From: Vespa crabro
Lineage: Eukaryota > Arthropoda > Insecta > Hymenoptera > Vespidae
DNA: 64,000 bases
Assembly: GCF_910589235.1 (NCBI RefSeq)
Contig: NC_060979.1
Span: 1,302,001-1,366,000, forward strand
Direction of reading: 5' to 3'
Shown here: positions 38,967 to 51,600 of the stretch, one piece after another
How positions within the stretch are numbered: the first letter of the stretch is position 1
Layout: every line of letters begins with the position of its first letter
Made by a program: the position numbers and the translations under genes
The notes under the pieces: model-generated
Seen by the model: the letters and a program-made list of their open reading frames with translations, nothing else
What the model was told of the DNA's origin: nothing
Database searches by the model: none

Positions 38967-39075
38967 CATGTCTTTCCTTTGAAAAGTGAAATCATACTGA
39001 GAGAGAAGGAAATGGTGAAGTGCCTGCGTAGGCAACGCGCATGTCCATCGTAGAAGGGAGAAAATAATTGACCAT
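38967..39075 (+). promoter_or_regulatory. Conserved GC-richer block upstream of OR-6
   Basis: Second-group version with a few substitutions relative to units 4 and 5 (ctgcgtaggcaacgcgcatg), ending about 290 bp before the ATG. The promoter role is inferred. Confidence 0.45.
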
Positions 39076-39362
39076 ATAAGGAGTAAATGACAAATAATAA
39101 CTTAATAGTTAGAAGGAAAAATCTATTTAGTTATACACGCACAATTGGACTAAGAGGGGAGAAACGTATCATATGTAATAAATATTACATGAATTATTGC
39201 TGCGGGAAAAAAAATTTCTGCTCTTAGAGACAATTGTTAGAAATCCACGCTTACATCTATTATTTTAAAAATTCATTTAGAAGGGATATTTAGAATATTT
39301 GATATAGAAAACGGCATGGGTTAGAAGCCAATCGAAATTAATGCGCTGTATGAGTTACCAAT

Positions 39363-41358
39363 ATGTCTCCGGAAGACAAGAAGTATTTCTTAAATGAGTA
39401 CTATATTTATAATATTTTATTCTTTAAATTAATTGGCATTTCGCCTTATAAAACATCTTCGTGTCAAATGATTCACATTTATTGTTTCAATCTTATCATA
39501 GCAGTAGCATCATTTTCACAGGTAAATCACTTTCTGATATATAATTATACTAACATGTGATTAGAACAAGTTAGATCAAGATTGCTTAATGTACTTTAGG
39601 TTTGTATGCTCATCTTGTCGGAACTGAAGATAGATCCTATCACGAAATTATTGGAAACGGCTTTGCCTAGTATTTTCTTTTCATTAACATATTACAACTT
39701 TTTATCGAAAGTTAAAATCGTTCGTATTCGGCATAATTATTTTATTTAAATCAGACAAATAAACATGCAAGGATACAATATATCGTAATACTTTCAGATA
39801 AAGGCAATTCTATTTCGTATTAAATCAGATTGGAATAATATGACGATGAAGTCTGAATTGATGATATTAAAAATATATGCTAATCTAGGCAGAATGTGTA
39901 CAATATTAATCGCAAGTAAAAAAAAAAAATAGAGAAAAAGAATATACATTATTGAAGTTACTTTATATGTTTATAATAATTAAATTAAATTAACGTTCTA
40001 TTATTTCAGTTGCTTTTTATATGTATATTACGATTCTAATGCTACCATCCGTGATACATGTTATTTTATATATCTTTGATGTACTGGATGAAACCGAATT
40101 AATATTACCAATTTCTATTGATTACTTTTTGAAAGATCAATCGAATTTCTATTTCGCACTATTCAACGAATACGCATGCATAATCGTCTTAAGCACGATT
40201 GGAATAGCACATTGTTCTATATTCGTATCATTTGTACAGCATAGCTGCGCTCTTTTCAATATCGTCACGTAAGTAATCATTTCCGACGATATATTATAAA
40301 ATATATATGTATATATATATATATACAATCTTTTTTGACAACAAATATTAAAAAATATTTTCCAGTCGAAATTTAATTTTCTCTTCTTTATAATTTAAAT
40401 CTATTCCTTTTTTTCACTTAGATGGAAGATAGAGAAAGGATATAAAAGGAAATCGCATAATTTCTATCATACATACAATTTTATCAATTATAACGAAGAG
40501 TATGAGTGGATCATCGGTATCATAAAATCCTACGACAACGTCATCGAGTTTGTAACGAATTTCACGAAACTGTATTCTACTTAATTTATTCGCACATGTG
40601 CCAATTTTGAATAATAATATTATTGCATGTCTCTCTTCTTTTTCCTTAAAATTACTCTATTCTTTTTATTTCTTTTCGCTCTTTAAGTTTCGTCAATTTG
40701 GTAAAACTTTATCATGGGAGAATTTGTCTGTTCGAGGCGATATTCACAATGTTTGTGATTATCTTAAATTATATTTACGTAAGTAATGTAGACATTTGTT
40801 TGAAAAATATAATAAAAAAAGAGAGAAATACTTTTCCTTCAGAATTTCTATAATTATAATAAAGTAAGCGCGTTTGTTTAGTTTTTTCAGATACTTTCCT
40901 TTACTATTAATATGAGCGAAGTATTACAAAAGAGTAATTATATCTTTGGATCTATGTTTGTAATATACATTTATCATTACCTTGGACAAAAATTGATAGA
41001 TCATCACGCCGAAATATATATAAAATTGTCTGTATTGCATTAAGTTTACTTTAATTAGATGACTAATTCATTAAAATATAATTGATGAATTAATCTTTAT
41101 AGATGCCAAATTCCATTTTACACGTTATCTTTGAAAACGCAAAAAATTTTACTATTTATGATAATGAAGAGCATGATGCCATGCAATCTTTCTGTTAAAG
41201 GAGTAATCGTATTATCCCATTATCTTTTTGGCACGGTAAAATAAATTTTATAGATACGAACTATGATAATAAAGGAACTTTTTATTAATCGAAATCTTTT
41301 ATTACAGTTTATGAAAACCTCATTTTCCTACGCCATGGTATTTTATAGTTCGATTTAA
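39363..41358 (+). CDS. Odorant receptor OR-6, nine exons, next to FAR
   Basis: Second-group receptor, 400 aa. Exons: 39363-39521, 39600-39719, 39798-39915, 40010-40268, 40422-40547, 40688-40778, 40882-41027, 41103-41235 and 41308-41358. It differs from OR-4/5 at scattered residues (for example MSPEDKKYFLN at the start, LPSIFFSLTYY in exon 2, HHAEIYIK in exon 7). All exons are open and in phase. The intron 7 donor reads GTCTGT. AATAAA follows the stop. It is the last receptor of the array in this window and is convergent with the FAR gene, whose stop lies 4.5 kb downstream. Confidence 0.9.
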
Positions 41359-42783
41359 ATTTTAATCGAATAAAGCGTCCGATTAAAAATATTAACTGAT
41401 TTTGCTCCGTACGAAAGGAGTGATTTTTGCTTTGTAATTAGAGAATAGTAAAGAGAATAATAGAAAATACAAAAGATTTCTCTTAATAGAAAATATTTGT
41501 TTTATTGTTTAATTTATTTAGTAAATGTTAAATATTAGTATGATTACCAGTATATAATGTACACTTTAATCTTTCGTTAATTTTTCGCTCCATAGCAAAT
41601 AATAAGTAATTCACAAAGAAGGCTTAATTCAATTTACAACTCTATTAGTATAATGTATTGACCGTTAGAAAGAATATTTTTTCGGTCGTATCAAAAGATA
41701 AATGCACTCTAGGAATCCTACAAACATTTTTTCGAAGAATGATATTTTAATCATAAATCCATTTTCACCGATTAGAAAAAGAATTTGATTATCGTAAAAT
41801 ATTCACGTATGGGCGTGAATTTTTCAAAATTTTCGATTGATAATTTCATTAACAATCACTTTTCCTTTATCGTCTTTCGTCAGGACATCTATTATTCTAA
41901 TTTCTCAGATTGATCTGCAAATATACAAGCCTATAATTTTTTTCATCGTCTTATTTCTATCATTTCTATTTTACACTTTCTTCTCTATCACGCAAAATTT
42001 TCGTTTTTTTACTTTTTCTTTTCAAACGTTCTTTTAATTAGATTTTACTAATTATCGGATAATTTTGTTTATCTCAATGCCCGATATTCAACGTTAACCT
42101 TAACGCGATGATCCACGAGAATTTTTTAAAATAATTAATCCCTTACGCACCGTTTATAGTTCAATATACATAGTTCAGTGTATATTATATATTATATATA
42201 CTATATAGTGCATTTTATTATTTTTTATTTGTTTTTTTAATCTAACGTTTTTAGAGACTTTTATTATTATTTATTACTTTTTACATTTGGTTTTATAAAA
42301 CAGATTCGATCGCAGTATTTCAAATAAATATCCATATTATTTACAAGATAAAATATTATCACGTGAAATATCATATGCTATAAAGGTCAATGAATTATTT
42401 ATGTTTAACAAACCTTTTTAACGAGTATTTATATTAAAAAGAAAAAATAAATAAATAAGAATAATCTATAAAATTGAAAAAGTATTAAAAAAAAAACTAT
42501 GAATCGTATGAACTAATTTGTTTTATATTCGAATGATCACGCTGATAACGAACATTTTCAATCATAAAAATATATTATTCGTTGCAGCTATACTGTCCGT
42601 GATAATTAATTACTTTTGATATTCAATTACCCATGTAGAATGCTATAGAATTATAATGCTATTATGTTTTGGAATATTAACGAAATGATCGTTGGGCATA
42701 ATTCATGTAAATAAAATATGAAGAACAAACAATGACGAGATTGCCATATATAAATGTTGTGTGCACACGCGTGCGAGTGAGTG

Positions 42784-42839
<56 letters not shown>

Positions 42840-42866
42840 GTGTTATATGTTATATATATATATATA

Positions 42867-44155
42867 TTCGGATTGTTCGGAAAGTAATTTCGTTTTTTTC
42901 CCGACAGAAGATTTAATTGTATTTTTTTGAACCCAACTTCACACTTAAGCCGTATAATCATTATATGTTTTGAGAGCTGATATAGCAAGGCTTGTGTATG
43001 AAAAAGTCCAATTGATTCTACGCATTAGTTTTTGGTTGATGCCCTTTTAAATATGGAGACCAATAAGCAGCATTTTCGTCATATTTTACTTTTTTACTAT
43101 AGAAAAGGTGAAAATGCTGTTTAAGCCAGAAAGAAATTAACCGAGATGTATGGAGAAGAAGTGTTGACAGTACGCCAGTACCAGAATTGGTTTGCAAAAT
43201 TCTGATCCGGCAATTTTTATGTCGAAGATGCACCACGTTCTGGAAGGCCGGTTAAAGCTGATAAAGACATGATAAAGGCATTAGTTGATCCAAACTAGCA
43301 AATAACAACACGTGAGATCGGTAAGAGTTTAAATTTATCAAGTTCAACTGTTTATGACCACTTGAAAGACCTGGGTTTAACCTTGAAGCTCGATATATGG
43401 GTTTCCCATGTTCTCATGGAAAGAAATTTGTGTCGTCGCGTTGACGTTTGTGATTCGTTTCTCAATCGTCACGAAAATGATCCATTTTTGAAACGCATCA
43501 TTACTGGGGATGAAAAATGGATTGTATATAACAATGTCAAAAGCAAGAGATCATGGAGCAAAAAAGATGAACCTGCTCAAATCATTTCCAAAGCCAATAT
43601 CCATCAAAAAAAGGTGATGCTGTCTGTTTGGTGAGATTTTAAAGGAATCGTTCTTTTTTTGAGATTTTTTCGGATAACACAACAATTAATTCAAAAGTCT
43701 ACTGTCATCAGCTGGACAAACTGAATGATGCATTTCAACAGAAAAGACCAGAATTAATCAACATAAAAAGTGTAGTGTTCAACCAAGATAATGCGAGGCT
43801 TCATACAAGTTTGGTCACTCGCCAAAAGCTTTTACAGCTTGAATAGGATACAATGTCACACTCACCATATTCTTCAGATCTGGCACCTTCGGATTATTAT
43901 TTGTTCTGATCACTGCAAAATTTTTTAGACGGTAAAATCTTCACTTCAAACGAGGTGGTCAAAAACCACCTCGATCAGTTTTTTGCCAGTAAAGACCAAA
44001 AATTTTATGAGCGTGGAATCATGTTATTACCAGAAAGATGGCAAAAGGTATTGGACCAGAATGGCCAATATATAATTTAATAAAATATTTGTTCATTATA
44101 CGAAAATTATCTTTCATTTTCACAAAAAAAAAAACGAAATGACTTTCCGAACGAC

Positions 44156-44159
<4 letters not shown>
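42867..44159 (+). mobile_element. Mariner element M2, defective
   Basis: About 1.29 kb between (TA)n tracts (42785-42866 and 44158-44245). The left end reads ttcggattgttcggaaagta (a variant of the M1 end); the right end reads tgactttccgaacgacccaa. The transposase frame begins at 43053 and has stops at GTT-TAA, TTC-TGA, AAC-TAG, VW-TGA, GAA-TAG and TTC-TGA. The middle piece 43362-43634 is open and contains TGDEKW. Flanking sequence on both sides matches that of M1, so this is the same insertion site in another unit. Confidence 0.93.
43053..44080 (+). pseudogene. Mariner transposase pseudogene (M2)
   Basis: Broken D,D34D transposase. The central 90-codon piece (43362-43634) and a C-terminal piece with SDYY are readable. 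The third D is present, but at least six stops and a frameshift near 43655 prevent a full product. Confidence 0.88.
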
Positions 44160-44217
<58 letters not shown>

Positions 44218-44245
44218 CATATACATATATATATATATATATCGT
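44158..44245. repeat. (TA)n microsatellite right of mariner M2
   Basis: TA repeats with a few TG/CA interruptions directly abut the right end of M2. With the left tract this shows insertion into, or expansion around, a TA-rich target. Confidence 0.85.
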
Positions 44246-45893
44246 ATTTTTGCAAGAAAAAAAAAGAATTGGAATTTCCAAATTTTTTAAACCTTTCAGT
44301 AGATTAAATAAAAATAAATGGCAGTAACGTATCTTCACTTGAAATCAAATAACTCGAAGATATGTTCGAAAAATGTTTATTAAAAACGAAGTGTTTAGAG
44401 ATCAAAATGCGTAGAGTTTTATATCAAAGATACCAAACACATATGAGTCTTATCTATTTATTTTCAATATTATTTTTCGGCAATATGAACAAGACAGAAA
44501 ATTTAATATAACGAAATAGACAATGATGGATATAAAATAAATTACGTTAATATCATTTCGAAGTGATTATTATTGTTAATGTTATTCACTATAATATGTG
44601 ATCGTATTAAATTTTCTTTTTTTTTTCTTATATATATGATACAAGACAAATGAAATATAATTTCTAACTGGAAATGCTCCCCCATCTCGTTGTCCTTATC
44701 TCGTTAATATTATTTTCAATAATTAAATCGATAGGATTATTAGTAATAAGTGTCAAAGAAAAATCAATTAATTTACTTCGTATGTTTTTAATTACACTCG
44801 AGATTTCAATATTTATATATGTTAATTGATAAATTATTTATAATTAAATTGATTGATAATTAAGAAACAAAAACAAAAAAAAAGACCGATCAGATAATAA
44901 TTCTAATAATAATACTAATAATAATTCTAGTAATAATCTAAAAAAATAATAAATAAACATAATAATAAAAAATTAATAAATAAAAATAATAAATAAAATA
45001 ATAATAAAAATACATGATAATTTTATAATAAATATAAATATATTTATTTAATATTTAATAATAATATATAATAATATAAATAATATAAAATATATTTGTA
45101 ATATAAGAATATATGATAATTCAATTCAATTATATATATACAGTATTCTATTTTTTTAAATAGATGTTTATATTGTACTTCACTTTTACAGGAAATTTCT
45201 ATTCTTTCCAGCATATTTCTTATTCTTGCATTGAACTGTAAAGACAGATACAAACAATTGGTCTCATCTCATCTTTAATCCTATCGATATGCAACGATTT
45301 ATGACTCGAAATTCAAAAATTAAAAATTGATATTTTTGTAGGATTTTTGAAAATCCAGACTATTGCATTCGAGCGCATTCCAAAAAGAAAAATAAAAGAA
45401 AACAAAAGAATGAAGATTTTATAGTGATTACAACGATATAGACGTTGAATCCGACGCTCAATTATTGAACTTTTTATTTCATACTAATTTTCGTTTCTTC
45501 CCAGTAAATGTCAAAGTGCAATATGATCGTAATATATTGTCTTTCAAAAATATGTATTTAGTAAGGTTTTGATCGAAGTCTGTTGTATCGTTCAAAATGA
45601 AAACATACAAAAGATAAAAATTAAGCCTTTTTTTTACATTTATTTTACTTTTTACAAGTAAGTAATTTAATAAATAACAAAAGAGAAAGAAAATCAAATA
45701 TCAACATCCATATGAAATTTTACGAAAACAAAAATGCATTTTTCCCCATATTAATTGTATCTTTATCCCATAAATGATCTCATTTATTATGGATGCATTT
45801 AATAAAACAGATCTTTAATTTTTTTATTTTGGCAAAACGTATCAGTTACGATTTTTTTTTTCGGTTGCCATAATTGATATCACTGTGTTAATT

Positions 45894-48597
45894 TTACGCA
45901 TAGTCAATAATTGCAAATAGTCTCAAAATTATAGTCCATATTACCATTAAAAAAACAGAGGCGATAATAAGTTTCAATGTTTGATGAATCCAGTAAAGCC
46001 TTGAAAATTCAACAAATAAATGTATCATTCTAAGATCATTGTCACAGATAAATAATGAAGTTAAATAAAAGATAAGAAAGAAAATACCTTCGCCATTTTA
46101 TACGTGCTTGTGGAAGCGTTTCAATAGGATCCTTTAAGACGTATAATCTTATCCCTAACATATAATTTTTAAAAAAAGTATCCCATATTAGTTCCTTTAT
46201 GTCACAGAAAAACAATTGGCGATCTTCCATTGTTAATTTTTTTAACAGTTCCTCCCATCTTTCATTCGTAAAATGCCATTCGGTTGTAGAAAATACATCA
46301 AGTACGTCCGAAAATTGATGAACTTTGTTATATATTTTAAGTAACCTTGAATAAAAATGTAAATTTATTGAGAATTCCATGTATGATATGACGCTGTAAT
46401 GGAATGTATACGAGGTGTGTAGGAAAATAATATTGGGTTGTTCGGAAAGTAATTTCGTTTTTTTCCCGACAGAAGATTTAATTGTATTTTTTTGCACCCA
46501 ACTTCACACTTAAGCCGCATAATCATTATATGTTTTGAGAGCTGATATAGCAAGGCTTGTGTATGAAAAAGTCCAATTCATTCTACGCAGTAGTTTTTGT
46601 TTGGTGCCCTTTTAAATATGGAGACCAATAAGCAGCACTTTCGTCATATTTTACTTCTTTACTATAGAAAAGGTAAAAATGCTGTTCAAGCCAGAAAGAA
46701 ATTAACCGATGTGTATGGAGAAAATGTGTTGACAATATGTCAGTGCTAGAACTGGTTTGCAAAATTTTGATCCAGCAATTTTGATGTCGAAGATGCACCA
46801 CGTTCTGGAAGACCGGTTGAAGCTGATAAAGACACGATAAAGGCATTAGTCGATGCAAACCGGCGAATAACAACACGTGAGATCGGTGAGAGTTTAAATT
46901 TATCAAGTTCAACTGTTTATGACCACTTGAAAGACCTGGGTTTAACCTTGAAGCTCGATATATGGGTTGCCCATGTTCTCATGGAAAGAAATTTGTGTCG
47001 TCGCGTTGACGTTTGTGATTCGTTTCTCAATCGTCACGAAAATGATCCATTTTTGAAACGCATCATTACTGGGGACGAAAAATGGATTGTATATAACAAT
47101 GTCAAAAGCAAGAGATCATGGAGCAAAAAAGATGAACCTGCTCAAATCATTTCCAAAGCCAATATCCATCAAAAAAAGGTGATGCTGTCTGTTTGGTGAG
47201 ATTTTAAAGGAATCGTTCTTTTTTTGAGATTTTATCGGATAACACAACAATTAATTCGGAAGTCTACTGTCATCAGCTGGACAAACTGAATGATGCACTT
47301 TAACAGAAAAGGCCAGAATTAATCAACAGAAAAGGTGTAGAGTTCCTTCAAGATAATGCGAGACTTCATACAAGTTTAGTCACTCGCCAAAAGCTTTTAC
47401 AGCTTGAATAGGATACAATGTCACACTCACCATATTCTTCAGATCTGGCACCTTCAGATTATTATTTGTTCCGATCACTGCAAAATTTTTTAAACGATAA
47501 AATCTTCATTTCAAATGAGCAGGTCAAAAACCAACTCGATCAGTTTTTTGCCAGCAAAGACCAAAAATTTTATGAGCATGGAATCATGCTACTACCAGAA
47601 AGATGGCAAAAGACCATTTGACCAAATTGATTGGTCCAAAATGACCAATATGTAATTTAATAAAATATTTGTTTATTATACGAAAATTGTCTTTCATTTT
47701 CACAAAAAAATTTAATTTTATTACTTTCCGAACAACCCATTAAATGAAACTTATGGTAAAAAGTAAAAATAACGTGCTAAATAACGTTTAAAAATCAAAG
47801 ATAGAAAATTAGTTCGTAGAGGAAAAATAAGATTATTCCCGAAAGATGATAATGGAGTAACTTTAATAAGTACAAGTAAAGAATCTCTCGATGATCAGAT
47901 GTTAGAAAGAGAATGAATGAATAGTAAAGAAGAGATCAAATTTTATGATTAAAATTTGACAAAACATTAAGGAATTTGAATATAAATAAAAGAAAGGCAA
48001 TCTGAATTAAAAATGTAAAAAGGAACAATCTTGACGAAGTTATGCCATTTAATATGTAAGACTTAAAAAATATGCATAATGTTCTTTGATTTTATAAAAA
48101 ATGTGATTATCCCTAAGAAAATAAATCGTCGTAAATATTAAACACAAGTAATTTTTCACCTGAATGTGTGAAAACAATTAACCACAAGTGATTTTTTTTA
48201 TCTGAAAATTATTAACCGCTAATGAATTATTAACAGAAGAATCAAAAGACAAATTGAATTGATGAAAGATCGATATTGTTTTACAAAATATGTCGACATG
48301 AAACAATTCTAATCCTACGACTGATTTTATAATGCCTAATAAGAAAGAACAAACACACATATTTGTAACATTTATAGATGAGTTCGATAATGGTTATTTT
48401 GTAAATCCTAACTTTATTAAGTTTTTTGAGATTTTGAAAATGATTGAAATCAAGTACAGAAAATTAAAATTTATCTGCAATATTTACAAGAATCAAACTG
48501 CAGTGATAGTAATCATAGTGAATATAAAAGAAAAGCTATAAATCTATAAAACTATGAATATATTGATCAACTAAAATGTATTGATCGACAGTCATAA

Positions 48598-48645
<48 letters not shown>

Positions 48646-51600
48646 TTTTTAATATGTATTTTAATACGTTCTTAATATTTAATATGTATACGGTAAAGAA
48701 AATCAAAAGTAAATTAGTAAAAGTAGTTACAATTAGAGAGGACAAAATTCAAAACTCAAAGATTTCCTAATGATATTGTCATTTTATCGAATACAAAATG
48801 AACATAAACGAATATGACAAAGATAATGGGATCTGTCATAATAAAGTTAGGTGTGAGATATTTGTTCTTATCTTAATAAAAATAAATTATTAAATAAATA
48901 AGAATGAATTTAATTACTTAAAATAATCAACTATAGCGATTAACATGATAGTAAAATAACTAATGATAATGAAAAAGTAAGAATATTATAAAATCTAAAC
49001 TAGAATACAGATCAATGTATTAGAAGATTGTTCTTGTAAATTTTTGTTTTTGTTTTGTTTTGTTTTGTTTTGTTTTCAAACGCGCCATTTTATAAAAGTG
49101 AATTATAAGCAAAAATTATTACAGAAAGAAAAATAATAAAGATCTTCGATACGAGAATAGTGCTGAAGATAAAATTATTAAATGTTATAACAAATAAAAA
49201 GACATGGAATTAAGTTGTCGCGTAAATAAAGCATATGATCGAAAATTTGATCGAAAGAAAAGATAGATCGATAGAGAGTATCTTGAGAAATCAATTTAAT
49301 TTTTTTTTACCTTGAATTTACGAAAACTTATAGATTGACAAGATGGAGACCAATTCATGAATATGATAAATGGATTAGATTATATGCAGATTTTAGACTA
49401 AAACAGAATTGAGATGACATTAGGAGAGTCGTTAACTCTAGTTACGTACACCTCAAAATAATTTCAAATTGTACACTTGAGATCCGCTATAAGCCAGGCA
49501 CTTTCAACATCAATTCACTGTCATTCATACGGAATGAATAATTTTGACTTCAAAAAAAAAAAAAAAAAAAGAAAAAAAAATACTGTATATTCTTTCAAGT
49601 CTTAAAAACAATATAATTAGTAGATTCGAAGATGCATTTTCAATTTTGTCATTATAAAAAAAAAAAATTCATGAATCATGCAATTGTTTTAATTGAGGTA
49701 GAAATTGATTTCTTTGGATCAACTGGGATTAAATCAGTTTAAGGATTAACCAAGCAATCTTGGTCGAAAAGGAATATCAATCGCATGAAATTTTGCTCTT
49801 AAAAAATAAAATGAGAGAGAGAGAGAGAGAGAGAGAAACTTACTTTGGCTGTTTACCGATGCACAAAGCGAACGTATCCACAATAAGAGCTGGTAATAAA
49901 TGTAGAAAGTACATGTAAAAAATATAGACCAACCGATGTTTTATATTTCTAAAGCTATAATACCAAATTGCTTTTTCAGTAGGAAATCGTACTCCATATT
50001 TGACAGCCTTGTCTTTTAAATCGTCGTAAGTTATTGGATTATCCTTAGATACATAATTGTAAATAGGAATGTCGTTCAATCTGAAATATTATTTATTCGA
50101 TTAAATATAAAAAAAAAGAAAAAAAAAACATAACAAAACAAAACACAACACACGGATTCGCTAATTTTCAAATAAAAATTATTTCATTGTACCTTAGATT
50201 ATATGCAATGTCCCAGGCGCTAGCGATTAAACCGTTGATCACCATATCGCTCGGTACTAAACTAACTTTTACTGAACCATCACAATGTAGTACTCGTATT
50301 AATCCAATTCCAATGCCTATTCCAATTCCAATTGGTCCGTATATATTATCAACCCATCCTTGAATGGGTTCTCGATAAGTTGATATTACTGGAAATTAAT
50401 TGACATCAATTGACATACATCGTTTAATGTGTTTTTTTTATTTTTTATTTTTTTTTTTTTTTTTTTTTACAAGAATTACTACGTTATTTATTTTACGTTA
50501 ATATTTACCAATTGCTGGACGAAATATTCCAATTGGTATTATCCCAATATTCTTTTTCACGACATTCTCGGCAACAGCTTTCGTGTACACGTAAGAATTC
50601 GGACATATACCGAGTAATCTAATGTCAAATAAAGTTTATTGTTAATGCACATTTATTATTCGTTAATTATTAAATGTATATTTATTAATTAACACAGTAA
50701 ATTAATTCGTAGGATGCTCAATTATATGCCGCATGTAATTTCTAAAATGTCCATAGTTCATGGACAATATCTCATGGATTTTTTTTCATTTAATCCTAGT
50801 TGTGTACATCTCAAAATAATTTCAAATTGTTTACTTGCGGGATGAACTTTGAACAACCGTCATTTATACAGAATGAATAATTTTTACTCCAAAAAAATAC
50901 TGTATATTCTTTGATACCTCGGAAATAATATAATTAGTAGGTTTGTATACGCATTTCCAATTCGATCATTATAAAAAAAAAAAAATTCATGAATCATGCA
51001 GTGCGCAAATTGTTTTAATTGAACTCGAAATCGATCAGTAGTGTCCTACATCACACAGACGCAACTACAGGGTTAAATGTGTGCGAGTATAAAAAAATAT
51101 TACTTCTTGATATGATGCTTATAATCATTTATTGCTAATAAAACTCAAAAAGCAACAAAAAAAAAAATAAGTTAAATGTTTGATGAAAAATTATTGAAAA
51201 TATTAAAATTGAAATATCTGCTTAAATTCTATACGAATTATAAATAAATATTATATTTTCTTTCTTTTTCTTTTCTCTTTTTTTTTTCTTTTTTAACGAA
51301 TTTACTGTAACCAAAAACTTTTTCATAACATTTTTTGCAGATTTGTTTTACATAATAATTTTACGTAATATCTAATAATAACGAGAAATATAAAAATGTA
51401 TTAACAAATTAAGAAACAATACCACGGATTTAAAATGTTTAACAATAAAATTTAATAAATTTAAACGAAAATTGAACAAACAGATTAACAATTAAAATTT
51501 AATATTTTAATAAAAATATCCTTTATTAAGATATCCGACAAAAATATTTATTTATATGTAACGAAACTTTCTAAAATCTGCAAATAAAACTACTTTACGT

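Larger units (their letters stand above)
34393..39362. other. Spacer between OR-5 and OR-6
   Basis: No intact gene. It contains the conserved spacer block (35430-35545 and 35765-35870), a FAR terminal-exon relic (36100-36498) with adjoining FAR intron remnant, a five-copy 40-bp minisatellite (36951-37156), and the upstream region of OR-6 from about 37860. This spacer keeps about 1.7 kb that is deleted in the two preceding spacers. Confidence 0.6.
41359..45893. other. Spacer between OR-6 and the FAR gene
   Basis: No intact gene. It holds a mariner (42867-44159) between two (TA)n tracts, AT-rich DNA, and at 45190-45280 and 45495-45610 the block conserved in every array spacer, here 300-700 bp beyond the FAR stop codon. 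Part of this may be FAR 3' UTR. Confidence 0.6.

Noticed and set aside
46583..46912. - strand frames of about 109 codons inside mariners M3 and M4
   Set aside because: Antisense shadows of the transposase pseudogene.
48332..48541. 69-codon + strand frame in a FAR intron
   Set aside because: No recognisable domain, no copy elsewhere in the window, and a length expected by chance.
49844..50618. Loss of FAR function by mariner insertion
   Set aside because: All exons keep splice sites and phase; the mariners are wholly intronic.
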